Assembly: GCA_020859845.1 (NCBI GenBank)
Contig: JAJBVL010000037.1
Coordinates: forward strand, 1 to 32,175
DNA from: Bacteroidales bacterium
Lineage (GTDB): Bacteria > Bacteroidota > Bacteroidia > Bacteroidales > Muribaculaceae
DNA: 32,175 nt
Direction: 5' to 3'
The position numbers and the translations under genes are program-made. Positions 6,546-17,669 of the stretch are shown here, piece after piece. Each line of letters opens with the position of its first letter. Position 1 is the first letter of the stretch. The notes under the pieces are model-generated. The model was not told the DNA's origin and made no database searches. It worked only from the letters and a program-made list of their open reading frames with translations.

Positions 6546-8174
6546 ATGGCAGATCTTCAGGAAAAAATCTCTCAGGCATTTCCCGAGGCCACTTTTGAGC
6601 AGGGCGATATCCTCATGGTGAATATCCCCGATGCACGATGGCACGACCTGGCTAAAACCCTTCGCGACGACCCGGAGCTCCACTTCGACTTCCTTATGAC
6701 CATCGTTGGCATGGACTGGAAAGACTCGCTGGGATGTATCTACTACTTCAACTCCACCGTACATCGCACCCACATCGCCGTGAAGGTGACCACTACCGAC
6801 CGTGAAAACCCAATGATCCATAGTATCGCCGACCTCTGGAATATCGCCACTATCTTTGAGCGTGAGGTCTACGACTTCTTTGGTATCATTTTCATCAACA
6901 ATCCCGACATGCGCCGCCTATTCCTCAGCATCGACTGGAAGGGATATCCTCTGCGCAAGGACTACGACGCCAACCCCGACATCAACCCCGTACCCACCGA
7001 AAACGAGCGCCAAAGCGACTTCACCACCACCTATGTGGAGGGCCCGGACGGCAAGATTGAGAAGAAAGAGGTGCGTGTGTTTGAAGAGGACGACTTTGTG
7101 GTCAACATCGGCCCGCAACACCCTGCTACTCACGGCGTGCTTCGCTTCCGCACGGCTGTCGACGGCGAGACCATCAAGAAAATAGACGTCTATATGGGCT
7201 ACATCCACCGCGGCGTGGAGAAGATATGCGAGCAGTTGACCTATCCGCAGACCCTCCACTTCATGGACCGTCTCGACTACTTCTCGGCTCATCCCTACCA
7301 CCACTGCCTCTGCATGACCTACGAGCAGGCTCTCGGCATCGAAATCTCACGCCGCGCTCAAGTGATCCGCGTGCTGATGGACGAGCTTAGCCGTATAGCT
7401 TCCCACTGTCTATTCATTGGCACCTTCTGTATGGACCTTGGCGCAACGACGATGCTCTTCTACACGCTGCGTGTGCGCGAGCAGATACTCGACATCATGG
7501 AGAAGACCTGTGGAGCCCGCATGACGTTCAACTATGAATGTATCGGCGGTGTGATGCAAGACCTTCACCCCGACTTCGTGAAGGATGTCCACGCTTTGCT
7601 TGACGTGATTCCCTCCAATGTCAAGGAGTATAATAAGGTGTTTACGGGCAACATCATTGCTCGCAACCGTATGGAGCACGTAGGCTACATGTCGCGCGAG
7701 GATGCCATCTCTTGGTCGGTGACCGGCCCCTCTGGCCGTGGCTCTGGCTGGGCATGCGACGTGCGCAAGACCGACCCCTACAGCATCTACCCGGAGCTCG
7801 ACTTCGAAGAGGTGGTGCGCCACGAGGGCGACTCAATGGCCCGCTTCAAGGTGCGCATGAGTGAGATAGAGCAGAGCGCTAAGATTATAGCCCAACTCAT
7901 CGACAACATCCCTGAAGGCGAATACTGCGTGAAGGTGCCCAAGGTGATTAAGATTCCGGCCGGCCGTTGGTTCCGCGTTGTGGAAGGTTGCCGTGGCACG
8001 TTTGGCATCTATCTCGAAAGCGACGGCTCCACATCGCCCTACCGCTTGAAGATCGTGCCTCCGTGTCTGCCCGCCGCTGCGGCTGTCGACCATCTGACGC
8101 GCGGCGCCAAGATTGCCGACCTTATCACTATCGGTGGTGCCCTCGATTATATCGTGCCCGATATTGACCGCTAA
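6546..8174 (+). CDS. nuoCD: NADH:quinone oxidoreductase fused subunit C/D
   Basis: A 542-residue fusion. Residues about 1-160 are the 30-kDa NuoC domain (ATIFEREVYDFFGI, then LRKDYDANPDINPVP). After a short charged linker (about 160-180), residues 181-542 are the 49-kDa NuoD domain, with NIGPQHPATHGVLRF containing the quinone-site His, the DRLDYFSAHPYHH segment, GPSGRGSG and the C-terminal ...GALDYIVPDIDR. It forms the quinone-reduction pocket with NuoB. The fusion is usual in Bacteroidetes and enterobacteria. No nuoE, nuoF or nuoG follows; nuoH comes next, 38 bases on. So the NADH-oxidising module is not encoded here and another electron donor must feed this complex, or the genes lie elsewhere. 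Confidence 0.95.
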   Translation: MADLQEKISQAFPEATFEQGDILMVNIPDARWHDLAKTLRDDPELHFDFLMTIVGMDWKDSLGCIYYFNSTVHRTHIAVKVTTTDRENPMIHSIADLWNIATIFEREVYDFFGIIFINNPDMRRLFLSIDWKGYPLRKDYDANPDINPVPTENERQSDFTTTYVEGPDGKIEKKEVRVFEEDDFVVNIGPQHPATHGVLRFRTAVDGETIKKIDVYMGYIHRGVEKICEQLTYPQTLHFMDRLDYFSAHPYHHCLCMTYEQALGIEISRRAQVIRVLMDELSRIASHCLFIGTFCMDLGATTMLFYTLRVREQILDIMEKTCGARMTFNYECIGGVMQDLHPDFVKDVHALLDVIPSNVKEYNKVFTGNIIARNRMEHVGYMSREDAISWSVTGPSGRGSGWACDVRKTDPYSIYPELDFEEVVRHEGDSMARFKVRMSEIEQSAKIIAQLIDNIPEGEYCVKVPKVIKIPAGRWFRVVEGCRGTFGIYLESDGSTSPYRLKIVPPCLPAAAAVDHLTRGAKIADLITIGGALDYIVPDIDR

Positions 8175-8212
8175 CCTATAGATACAACAGCCACTAAACA
8201 CAGTAAGAATAT

Positions 8213-9289
8213 ATGTTTGACTTTTCGCTATTGACCAACTGGATTCACGAGTTGCTGAGCTCGTTTATGCCTGAGTGGCTTACCGTCACCACGGAGTGTG
8301 TGCTTATCGGCGTAGTGCTCATGCTGGTGTATGCCCTGTTGGGGCTATTCTATATCTACTATGAGCGCAAGCTGTGTGCTGCCTTCCAGTGTCGTCTGGG
8401 CCCCAACCGCGTAGGTCCTTTTGGATTACTGCAGAGCTTCGCCGATATGTTTAAGATGCTCATCAAGGAGCTCATCTCGCTCAATCATGTCGACAAGTTT
8501 CTCTTTGCGCTGGCTCCTTACCTGGTGATCTTGGCCTCGATGCTTGCCTTCGCTGTCCTCCCGTGGGGCAACGGCCTGCAGGTGATCGACTTCAATATCG
8601 GCATCTTCTTCCTTATCGCTGTGTCGTCGATCGGTGTGCTCGGTATCCTGCTCGCTGGTTGGTCGTCCAACAACAAGTATACCCTCATCGGCGCTCTACG
8701 TTCGGGCGCCCAGATGGTAAGCTATGAGTTGTCGGTGGGTCTGTCGGTAATCACTATGGTGTGCTTCGCCGGCACAATGTCGGTAGGCGGCATTGTAGAG
8801 CAGCAGCAGGATATGTGGTTTATCTTCAAAGGCCACATCCCAGCTATCATCGCCTTCATTATCTACCTCATTGCTGGCACGGCCGAGACCAACCGTGGCC
8901 CGTTTGACCTCCCCGAGGCTGAGAGTGAGCTGACAGCCGGTTACCACACCGAGTATTCCGGTATACACTTCGGCTTCTTCTACCTCGCTGAGTATCTCAA
9001 CCTCTTTATTGTGGCGGGCGTGGCTGCTCTCCTGTTCTTTGGCGGCTGGGCTCCTCTCCACTTCCCAGGTTGGGACACCTTCAATCATATCATGGACTAC
9101 ATTCCATCGGTGATATGGTTTATTGGCAAGGCCATCGCGCTTTCATTCATCATTATTTGGTTTAAGTGGACCTTCCCCCGTCTTCGTATCGACCAGATGC
9201 TGGCGCTGGAGTGGAAATATCTGCTGCCAATCAACCTTGTCAATCTCGTGCTGATGGTGCTTATCATCGTCTACGGCCTCCATCTCTAA
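8213..9289 (+). CDS. nuoH: NADH:quinone oxidoreductase subunit H
   Basis: A 358-residue membrane subunit with about eight helices. Family signatures are [21 protein letters not shown] (about 47-67, with the conserved ERK and GPNRVGP) and [20 protein letters not shown] (about 229-248), the acidic loop linking the quinone site to the proton path. It joins the peripheral arm to the antiporter-like subunits. The gene that normally follows is nuoI; here the ATP synthase genes come instead, starting 63 bases after the stop, with no promoter consensus or terminator in the gap. Confidence 0.95.
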   Translation: MFDFSLLTNWIHELLSSFMPEWLTVTTECVLIGVVLMLVYALLGLFYIYYERKLCAAFQCRLGPNRVGPFGLLQSFADMFKMLIKELISLNHVDKFLFALAPYLVILASMLAFAVLPWGNGLQVIDFNIGIFFLIAVSSIGVLGILLAGWSSNNKYTLIGALRSGAQMVSYELSVGLSVITMVCFAGTMSVGGIVEQQQDMWFIFKGHIPAIIAFIIYLIAGTAETNRGPFDLPEAESELTAGYHTEYSGIHFGFFYLAEYLNLFIVAGVAALLFFGGWAPLHFPGWDTFNHIMDYIPSVIWFIGKAIALSFIIIWFKWTFPRLRIDQMLALEWKYLLPINLVNLVLMVLIIVYGLHL

Positions 9290-9313
9290 TCATCACATTA
9301 TACCCCTCTCTGA

Positions 9314-10858
<1,545 letters not shown>

Positions 10859-10893
10859 CTCTCCCCCCCTACATCAACCCTTCAACAACCCAA

Positions 10894-11133
10894 GTGTCTA
10901 TGACTCTAAAGATAATCTCAGCCGAAGACGTGCTATACGAGGGCGAGGTGAGCGCCGTCCATCTACCAGGTCAGATGGGAGAGTTTACCGTGCTCGACCA
11001 CCACGCTTCGCTCATCTCTACGCTCACGCCGGGCGTTGTGCGCTTCGACCACGACGGCCACGAAGAGAAGATTGACATCAATGGTGGGATAGTTGACGTG
11101 GATCGCAATATAGTGTCGGTATGTATCTATTAA
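10894..11133 (+). CDS. atpC: F1 ATP synthase subunit epsilon, short form
   Basis: Only 79 residues, against about 135-140 in E. coli. It contains the N-terminal beta-sandwich (LKIISAEDVLYEGEVSAVHLPG, GEFTVLDHHASLISTLTPG) and ends shortly after the VDVDRNIVSVCIY strand. The C-terminal two-helix domain that inhibits ATP hydrolysis in other bacteria is absent. Short epsilon subunits are common in Bacteroidetes, so this is a lineage trait rather than truncation. It connects the central stalk to the c-ring. It lies 35 bases after atpD and 12 bases before atpB. Confidence 0.9.
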   Translation: MSMTLKIISAEDVLYEGEVSAVHLPGQMGEFTVLDHHASLISTLTPGVVRFDHDGHEEKIDINGGIVDVDRNIVSVCIY

Positions 11134-11145
11134 CCCCCGGAGGCT

Positions 11146-12270
11146 ATGACTAAACGTTTTATCATATTCACCATGCTCTTGACGGCAGTGGCTTTCCTGC
11201 TCCCTCAGCGCACGCTGGCTTCCGAGGCCCGCGAAGAGGCTCAGGCTGAGGAGAAGGCTATCGACCCTAAAGAGATCATCTTCGAGCACCTCGGTGATGG
11301 TTATGGTTGGGAAGTGCCCTTTGACCACCATCATCGCATACCGCTCCCCATCTTGGTGTGGGGAAGCGATGGCTTCCATTGCTTCTCGTCGGCCCGCGTC
11401 ACCGATGGTCAGACCTACAAGGATGGCAACGCCACCTTTAAGATTGCTGGCAAGGATAGCAAGTATAAAGGCAAACTGGTGGAGATCGTGGATGGACAGG
11501 AGGTGAAGCCTTTTGACATCTCTATCACCAAAAACGTATGTGCGCTGTTTATTACCGTCATCCTCGTGATATGGAGTATCCTCGCCGTGGCCCGTTGGCA
11601 CAAACGCATGGGCCACAAGGCTCCGCGCAAGATGGTAGGCGCTCTGGAGGTGGTCATCACCTTTGTCTACGATGGTGTCATCGTGCCTACCCTTAAGGAC
11701 AAGGCGCAGAAGTTTGCTCCCTATCTCTTGACGGTATTCTTCTTTATCCTCTATATGAACCTCTTGGGCCTGATTGTCATCTTCCCGGGTGGTGCCAACT
11801 TGACTGGCAATATAGCTGTGACCTTGGTGCTTGCCATTATGACCTTCTTGCTCACCAACGTCCTGGGCACGAAGCATTACTGGAAGGAGATCTTCTGGCC
11901 CGACGTGCCTCTGTGGCTTAAGTTCCCTATACCCATCATGCCCATCATTGAGCTCTTTGGTATCTTCACTAAGCCCGCGGCCCTCACCGTCCGTCTGTTT
12001 GCCAACATGATGGGTGGCCACATGATAGTATTGGTGTTGACCATCATCATCTTCATCTTTGCCGCCATGGGGCCCGTTATCACGGGTGCCACGACTGTAG
12101 TGTCGATGATCTTCTCCATCTTCATGCTTCTCATCGACGTGCTGGTAAGCTTCATCCAGGCATATGTGTTCACGATGCTCTCCACCCTCTTCATATCCTT
12201 GGGCCAGGAGAACCCTCATGAGCATCACGACAAAGAGGAGGCCAAGCCCACGGCTCCTGCCGCAGCCTGA
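11146..12270 (+). CDS. atpB: F0 ATP synthase subunit a, with extended N-terminus
   Basis: A 374-residue protein, longer than the 270-residue E. coli subunit. Residues 1-26 look like a signal peptide (ending LASEA) and residues about 27-130 form a hydrophilic His-rich domain, probably periplasmic. Helices follow from about 130, and the essential proton-channel arginine is Arg283 in ALTVRLFANMMGGH. The extension is characteristic of the Bacteroidetes a subunit. A GGAGG lies at 11139-11143, only two bases from the ATG, so its use as a ribosome site is doubtful. Some relatives place a small AtpI-like gene between atpC and atpB; there is no room for one here (12 bases). Confidence 0.93.
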   Translation: MTKRFIIFTMLLTAVAFLLPQRTLASEAREEAQAEEKAIDPKEIIFEHLGDGYGWEVPFDHHHRIPLPILVWGSDGFHCFSSARVTDGQTYKDGNATFKIAGKDSKYKGKLVEIVDGQEVKPFDISITKNVCALFITVILVIWSILAVARWHKRMGHKAPRKMVGALEVVITFVYDGVIVPTLKDKAQKFAPYLLTVFFFILYMNLLGLIVIFPGGANLTGNIAVTLVLAIMTFLLTNVLGTKHYWKEIFWPDVPLWLKFPIPIMPIIELFGIFTKPAALTVRLFANMMGGHMIVLVLTIIIFIFAAMGPVITGATTVVSMIFSIFMLLIDVLVSFIQAYVFTMLSTLFISLGQENPHEHHDKEEAKPTAPAAA

Positions 12271-12318
12271 CCCTCTCCACTCTAATAGAAATCACCAACC
12301 ATCATCAAAATCGAATAA

Positions 12319-12600
<282 letters not shown>

Positions 12601-12624
12601 TCGGTCTAGCTCCCAGTAATCCTT

Positions 12625-13122
12625 ATGGAACTGTTCACGCCTGACTTTGGCTTGATATTCTGGATGTTTGTGGCGTTTGCCATCCTATTTGTCATCTTGT
12701 ACAAATGGGGCTGGCCAGCCATTCTCAAAGGAGTAGATAGCCGTGCCGACCTCATTGACAAAGGTGTGGAATACGCGCAAAACGCCAAGGACCAGCTAGA
12801 CCACGCCCGTGAAGAGGCAGAAAAATATATCACCGAAGCTCGTCGCCAGCAGGCCGAGATACTGCGCGATGCCGATAAGATGAAGTCGCAAATCATCGAT
12901 GAGGCACGTGTGGCTGCTCAGAAAGAGGCCAAGAAGGTGATGGAGGCCGCCAAGGTGTCGATAGAGCAAGAACGCAAAGAGGCCGAGCTGCAATTTCGCA
13001 ACGAGGTCAGTGCTTTCGCCCTCGACATCGCCACCAAGGTGGTGCGCAACGAGATGGCCGACCAGAAAGCCCAGCAGCGTCTGGTAGCCTCTCTACTCGA
13101 CGACATGGAAAAACAAAACTAA
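12625..13122 (+). CDS. atpF: F0 ATP synthase subunit b
   Basis: A 165-residue protein: one N-terminal transmembrane helix (about 6-30, LIFWMFVAFAILFVILYKWGW) followed by a long charged coiled coil rich in Ala, Glu, Lys and Arg (about 45-150). It forms the peripheral stalk holding F1 to F0, bound at its end by the delta subunit encoded next. It lies 24 bases after atpE. Confidence 0.93.
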   Translation: MELFTPDFGLIFWMFVAFAILFVILYKWGWPAILKGVDSRADLIDKGVEYAQNAKDQLDHAREEAEKYITEARRQQAEILRDADKMKSQIIDEARVAAQKEAKKVMEAAKVSIEQERKEAELQFRNEVSAFALDIATKVVRNEMADQKAQQRLVASLLDDMEKQN

Positions 13123-13184
13123 GGCAACAACGCACATTCGACTTCAATAACTAACCAACCCACCCAATCAGCAACCCTACCCCC

Positions 13185-13739
13185 ATGAACGATGGTCTGA
13201 TTCCACGCCGATATGCCAAAGCGCTCTTGGAGACTGCCCAGCAACAGGGAGCCGACAAGGACACTCATATCTACGACTTGACGCGCCGCTTGATCGACAG
13301 CTTCGCAAGCGAGCCTGGTCTTCAGGATGCCGTCAACAATCCTTTTGTCACCGATGCCGATAAGGAGCTACTCTTGACAACGGCTGCCGGTGCCGACCCC
13401 AAGACCGACCGTCTGTATGCCGATTTCCTGAAGCTGCTGGCCGAAAATCATCGTCTGGGGATGGCGCGCGACATTGCCATTGCCTATGCCGAGCTCTATC
13501 GTCAGAAGCACAACATCTATCAGGTGACGGTCACCAGCGCTGCCCCCCTGGCTCCCGACGCTGCTAAGCGCCTAAAGGCTATGATAGAGCAGCACCTCAA
13601 AGGGGCGCAGATGGAGTATACCTCGCTCGTCGACCCCGACTTGATTGGCGGCTTGGTGGTGAGCGTGGGCAACGAGCGTCTCGACGCCTCGATAGCCAAC
13701 GAATTGAAGCAATTGCGTTTGAAACTGTTAAGCAAATAA
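13185..13739 (+). CDS. atpH: F1 ATP synthase subunit delta
   Basis: A 184-residue OSCP/delta-family protein: an N-terminal helical domain ([14 protein letters not shown] at 8-21) and a C-terminal domain with the family pattern [26 protein letters not shown] (about 153-178). It fixes the peripheral stalk to the top of F1. It sits between atpF and atpA in the normal order, 62 bases after atpF and 16 before atpA. Confidence 0.93.
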   Translation: MNDGLIPRRYAKALLETAQQQGADKDTHIYDLTRRLIDSFASEPGLQDAVNNPFVTDADKELLLTTAAGADPKTDRLYADFLKLLAENHRLGMARDIAIAYAELYRQKHNIYQVTVTSAAPLAPDAAKRLKAMIEQHLKGAQMEYTSLVDPDLIGGLVVSVGNERLDASIANELKQLRLKLLSK

Positions 13740-13755
13740 TCCCCCTCCCACTCAG

Positions 13756-15330
13756 ATGATTAATCCTAGCGAGATATCAGAAGTATTAAAGAAACAGCTC
13801 GAAAACGTCAACTCCAAGGTGTCGTTTGAAGAGACTGGCACTGTCCTCGAAGTGGGCGACGGTGTGGCCCACGTTTACGGCCTCGACAATGTCTGCGCCA
13901 ACGAACTCGTGGAGTTTGAAAACGGCGTAAAGGGCGTGGCGCTAAACCTCGAGGAGAGCAATGTCGGTGTGATTCTGCTCAACAACGTTGACAAAGTGAC
14001 CGAAAACATGTCGGTGCGCCGCACCGGCGAGATAGCTTCAATCCCAGTAGGGGAGGGGCTGCTGGGTCGCGTAATCAACGTCTTGGGCGAGCCCATCGAC
14101 GGCAAAGGACCCATCGCTGGCGACACCATGCGTCTCCCGTTGGAGCGCAAGGCCCCCGGCGTTATCTATCGTCAGCCCGTGAAGCAGCCTCTGCAGACCG
14201 GTCTGAAGGCCATCGACTCCATGGTGCCTATAGGCCGTGGACAGCGTGAGCTCATCATCGGCGACCGTCAGATAGGTAAGACGGCCATCGCCATCGACAC
14301 CATCATCAATCAGCGCCCCAACTACGAGGCTGGCAAGCCTGTATATTGCATCTATGTGGCCATCGGTCAGAAGGCTTCGTCGATAGCTGCTACGGTCGAC
14401 ACCCTGCGTCAGTATGGCGCCCTCGACTACACGGTAGTGGTATCGGCATCTGCTTCCGACTCGGCATCCATGCGCTATTATGCTCCATTTGCCGGCGTAG
14501 CCATCGGAGAGTATTTCCGCGACACTGGCCGCGATGCTCTCATCATCTACGACGACCTCTCGAAGCAAGCCGTGGCTTATCGTGAGATATCGCTGATCCT
14601 TAAGCGCCCTTCGGGTCGCGAGGCTTATCCTGGCGATATCTTCTACCTCCACTCGCGTCTGTTGGAGCGTGCCGCCAAGATTATCGACAACCAAGAAGTG
14701 GCCGAGCAGATGAACGACCTCCCTGCCGTCCTCAAGCCCCTCGTGAAGGGTGGTGGCTCGTTGACCGCCCTCCCTATCATTGAGACACAAGCAGGCGACG
14801 TGTCGGCCTATATCCCCACCAACGTGATTTCGATCACCGACGGTCAGATATTCCTTGAGACTGCCCTCTTCAACCGCGGTATCCGTCCAGCCATCAACGT
14901 AGGTATCTCCGTATCGCGTGTAGGTGGTAACGCTCAGATCAAGTGTATGAAGAAGGTGGCTGGTACGTTGAAGATTGACCAAGCTCAGTTCCGCGAGCTC
15001 GAGTCGTTTACCAAGTTTGGTGGCGATATCGACCCCGTGACTGCTCGCGTCATCGACAAGGGCCGCAAGAACGAGCGTCTGCTCATCCAGCCTCAATACC
15101 ATCCTATGGCTGTTGAGGACGAGGTAGCCGTGGTCTATTGTGGTACACAAGGGCTGCTCGAAAACGTGCCTCTCGACAAGGTGGCAGAGTTTGAACATCA
15201 GCTCCTACAGCTCCTCCATGCCAAGCATCAGGAAGACGTGCTCGACGTGCTTCGCGCGGGCAAGTTGACCGACGATGTGGCAGCCAAGCTCACTGCCGCT
15301 GCTCAGGAGGTGTCCAGCCGCTTCAGCTAA
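13756..15330 (+). CDS. atpA: F1 ATP synthase subunit alpha
   Basis: A 524-residue non-catalytic nucleotide-binding subunit of F1. P-loop GDRQIGKT at 169-176, the adjacent [12 protein letters not shown], and the arginine-finger region [12 protein letters not shown] (about 370-381). Full length compared with family members. It alternates with beta in the F1 hexamer. It is followed by a 126-base gap containing a strong hairpin before atpG, the largest gap in the atp block. Confidence 0.97.
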   Translation: MINPSEISEVLKKQLENVNSKVSFEETGTVLEVGDGVAHVYGLDNVCANELVEFENGVKGVALNLEESNVGVILLNNVDKVTENMSVRRTGEIASIPVGEGLLGRVINVLGEPIDGKGPIAGDTMRLPLERKAPGVIYRQPVKQPLQTGLKAIDSMVPIGRGQRELIIGDRQIGKTAIAIDTIINQRPNYEAGKPVYCIYVAIGQKASSIAATVDTLRQYGALDYTVVVSASASDSASMRYYAPFAGVAIGEYFRDTGRDALIIYDDLSKQAVAYREISLILKRPSGREAYPGDIFYLHSRLLERAAKIIDNQEVAEQMNDLPAVLKPLVKGGGSLTALPIIETQAGDVSAYIPTNVISITDGQIFLETALFNRGIRPAINVGISVSRVGGNAQIKCMKKVAGTLKIDQAQFRELESFTKFGGDIDPVTARVIDKGRKNERLLIQPQYHPMAVEDEVAVVYCGTQGLLENVPLDKVAEFEHQLLQLLHAKHQEDVLDVLRAGKLTDDVAAKLTAAAQEVSSRFS

Positions 15331-15337
15331 ACGTATC

Positions 15338-15384
15338 ATCTCAAGGCCGCCTCCGAGCCTCTAGGCAGCCGACGGCCTTGAGAT
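15338..15384 (+). terminator. Strong hairpin between atpA and atpG, possible attenuator
   Basis: ATCTCAAGGCCG (15338-15349) and CGGCCTTGAGAT (15373-15384) are a perfect 12-bp inverted repeat with a 23-base loop that can fold further (CCT/AGG). It begins 8 bases after the atpA stop. The following bases are pyrimidine-rich (TTCTTCCCC) rather than a clean T run, so it could be a partial terminator, an RNA end-stabiliser or a processing site that lets gamma be made at a lower level than alpha. Structure is seen; function is inference. Confidence 0.55.
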
Positions 15385-15456
15385 TTCTTCCCCTCTCTCA
15401 TCCATCCATCATTACTCTTACCCACACCCCTTCAACCACCAACATTAGTCCCTGCA

Positions 15457-16338
15457 ATGGCAACACTACGTGAACTTAAAAGCCGCATAGGATCTGTAGC
15501 TTCCTCCGAGAAGATTACAGGCGCTATGAAGATGATATCATCGGCCAAAATGCACAAGGCAGAGCAAGCCCTACGAAGGCTACTCCCTTTCCGTCGCCAG
15601 ATAGAAACCATCATAGGCAATCTATTGACGGCCGATGCCGACTTTTCCTCCCCTCTGCTCGACGAGCGTGAGGTGAAGCGTCTCGCCGTAGTGGCCTTCG
15701 GCTCGGATGATGGATTGTGTGGTGCCTACAACATCAATATCTTCAAGCAGCTCCTCGGCCACATTGCCGACTATCGCGAACGCTATGGTCAGGATGTGGA
15801 GATTGAGGTGTATCCTATAGGTAAGAAGATGCTAAAGGCAGTCAGCAAGCTCGCCAGCAAGCATATCCACATCCGCCAGCAGGAAGGCGTCGACTCTAAG
15901 ACCTCTGGCGATGGTGTAAGAGTGTTTATCGACGACCTCCAACGACGATTCCTTGATAAGGAAATTGACCGCGTCGACGTGCTGTATATGAACTTCATCA
16001 CCGTCAGCCGTCAGCGTCCACGCCATGAGCAATTGCTCCCCGTGGTGTCATCCACCTTTGCCGACAATGGCGTGAAGGCCATCTGTCGCCCCTATATTTT
16101 TGAACCCGACCCGCAGACCATCTTCCGGTCGGTGCTCCCAATGTTCCTTCTGTCAATGATGCAAGAGATTTTCATCGAAAATCGCGCATCCGAGCAGGCT
16201 GCCCGCATCATGGCTATGCAGAGCGCCAACGACAATGCCAAGAAACTCTTGGAGCAACTACGTCTCGAATACAACAAGCTGCGTCAGCAGAGTATCACCA
16301 CCGAGCTACTCGACATCTTGGGTGGTCAAGTGAGATAA
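15457..16338 (+). CDS. atpG: F1 ATP synthase subunit gamma
   Basis: A 293-residue central-stalk subunit. The N-terminal helix is LKSRIGSVASSEKITGAMKMISSAKMHKA (about 6-34) and the C-terminal helix ends RLEYNKLRQQSITTELLDILGG, both typical of gamma, whose two helices form the rotating coiled coil inside the alpha/beta hexamer. SDDGLCGAYN (about 86-95) is the conserved core strand. Last gene of the atp set; nuoI follows after 67 AT-rich bases with no promoter consensus. Confidence 0.95.
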   Translation: MATLRELKSRIGSVASSEKITGAMKMISSAKMHKAEQALRRLLPFRRQIETIIGNLLTADADFSSPLLDEREVKRLAVVAFGSDDGLCGAYNINIFKQLLGHIADYRERYGQDVEIEVYPIGKKMLKAVSKLASKHIHIRQQEGVDSKTSGDGVRVFIDDLQRRFLDKEIDRVDVLYMNFITVSRQRPRHEQLLPVVSSTFADNGVKAICRPYIFEPDPQTIFRSVLPMFLLSMMQEIFIENRASEQAARIMAMQSANDNAKKLLEQLRLEYNKLRQQSITTELLDILGGQVR

Positions 16339-16405
16339 ATGCTCTGACAAGCAGCCACGATATATATCAGATAAATAGAATAAAAATAACCGTATAAAAT
16401 CAATT

Positions 16406-17134
16406 ATGGGTAGCGTAAAAGACTATTTTTCATCTTTGGGGTCGGGCATCGCAAGCCTCGTGAAGGGTATGCAGGTGACCGGCAAAGAGTTTATCACCCC
16501 CAAGATTACTGAAAAATATCCCGAAAACCGCGACGTCGTGAAGGTCCCCGACCGTTTCCGTGCCATTCTGACGCTGAAATACGACGACGAGGGTCGCCAC
16601 AAGTGTATCGCTTGCGGCATCTGTGAGCGTAATTGCCCCAATGGCACTATCAAACTGACCACCAAGATGGTCGACACCCCCGACGGCAAGAAGAAGCGCA
16701 AGCTCGACAAGTATGTCTACGACCTTGGAAGCTGCACCTTCTGCCAGCTGTGTGTGTCCTCCTGTCCGCAAGACGCTCTTGAGTTTTCCAACGATTTTGA
16801 GCAGGCAGTGTTCACCCGCGATAAGCTGGTCAAGACTCTCAACTATCTCCCCGAGAAAGAAGAGCCAGCTCCATCGCCCGAGGAGCTCGCACGCCTGCAA
16901 GCCGAGCGCGAAGCCAAGATTGCTGCTGCAAAGGCCGCCGCTGCTGCCAAGAAGGCTGCTGCTGCAGCCGCTGGTGGTCAAGCCGCCCCGGCAGCTCCTG
17001 CTGCTCCCAAAGCTGAAGCTCCTGCTGCTCCAGCCGCTCCCAAGGCTGAGGCTCCGAAAGCAGATGCCCCTAAGGCCCCGGCCCCCAAGGCTGAGCCCAA
17101 GCAACCTCAATCAGATAATAATAATCAAAAATAA
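16406..17134 (+). CDS. nuoI: NADH:quinone oxidoreductase subunit I with Ala/Pro/Lys tail
   Basis: A 242-residue ferredoxin-like subunit carrying two 4Fe-4S clusters: Cys67-x2-Cys70-x2-Cys73-x3-Cys77-Pro and Cys110-x2-Cys113-x2-Cys116-x3-Cys120-Pro. The conserved core ends near residue 150. The final 90 residues are low complexity: a helix-prone EELARLQAEREAKIAAAK segment, then AAP/KAEAPK repeats resembling the flexible linkers of 2-oxoacid dehydrogenase E2 proteins, ending in a polar QSDNNNQK. The E. coli protein is about 180 residues and lacks such a tail. As the complex lacks NuoEFG, the tail could dock an external electron donor, but this is speculation. nuoJ starts after three bases. Confidence 0.93.
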   Translation: MGSVKDYFSSLGSGIASLVKGMQVTGKEFITPKITEKYPENRDVVKVPDRFRAILTLKYDDEGRHKCIACGICERNCPNGTIKLTTKMVDTPDGKKKRKLDKYVYDLGSCTFCQLCVSSCPQDALEFSNDFEQAVFTRDKLVKTLNYLPEKEEPAPSPEELARLQAEREAKIAAAKAAAAAKKAAAAAAGGQAAPAAPAAPKAEAPAAPAAPKAEAPKADAPKAPAPKAEPKQPQSDNNNQK

Positions 17135-17137
17135 ACA

Positions 17138-17653
17138 ATGGAATCAGTAGGAAGTATTATCGTCTACTGGATCATCGTGTTGTCGATTGTCATCTTCTCA
17201 GTGATGACCGTCACCACACGACGTATCCTGCGCTCTGCCACCTACCTGCTTTTCGTTCTGTTTGCCACTGCTGCTCTTTATTTCAAGCTCGACTACGAGT
17301 TTTTGGGCGCTGTGCAGATAGCGGTGTATGCAGGTGGCATCGTCGTGCTATTTGTCTTCTCCATACTGCTTACCTCCCATCCAGGCGAACAGACTCCCAA
17401 CTTGGAGTCGCGCAAGCGTGTGTTGGGATTTATCGCAGGACTGGTGACGCTCATCGTCGCCGGCTATGCTTTGGTGAGCCGCTGTGGTATGATGTGTGCT
17501 TCGCTGCCAGCAATGGAGAACCCCTCGATGCATAAGATAGGGGAGGCTCTGATGGGTACAGGCCATGGCCAGTACTTGTTGGCGTTTGAGGCTATCAGTG
17601 TGTTGTTACTCGCATGTATAATCGGTGGCGTCGTTGTCGCTCGTAAACGCTAA
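17138..17653 (+). CDS. nuoJ: NADH:quinone oxidoreductase subunit J
   Basis: A 171-residue membrane subunit with about five helices. The segment LFATAALYFKLDYEFLGAVQIAVYAGGIVVLFVFSI (about 42-77) is the family signature, including the Gly-rich kinked helix near the pi-bulge. It forms the central axis of the membrane arm with NuoK and NuoA. Three bases separate it from nuoI, implying close translational linkage. Confidence 0.94.
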   Translation: MESVGSIIVYWIIVLSIVIFSVMTVTTRRILRSATYLLFVLFATAALYFKLDYEFLGAVQIAVYAGGIVVLFVFSILLTSHPGEQTPNLESRKRVLGFIAGLVTLIVAGYALVSRCGMMCASLPAMENPSMHKIGEALMGTGHGQYLLAFEAISVLLLACIIGGVVVARKR

Positions 17654-17669
17654 GGGAGGATAATCAGCT

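Noticed and set aside
10963-12228. 421-codon open frame on the minus strand
   Set aside because: It is antisense to atpC and atpB, both strongly identified; its composition (His/Asp/Glu-rich, no domain) is that of a shadow frame.
14038-15198. 386-codon open frame on the minus strand
   Set aside because: Antisense to atpA, with no recognisable domain; open only because of the codon bias of the sense gene.
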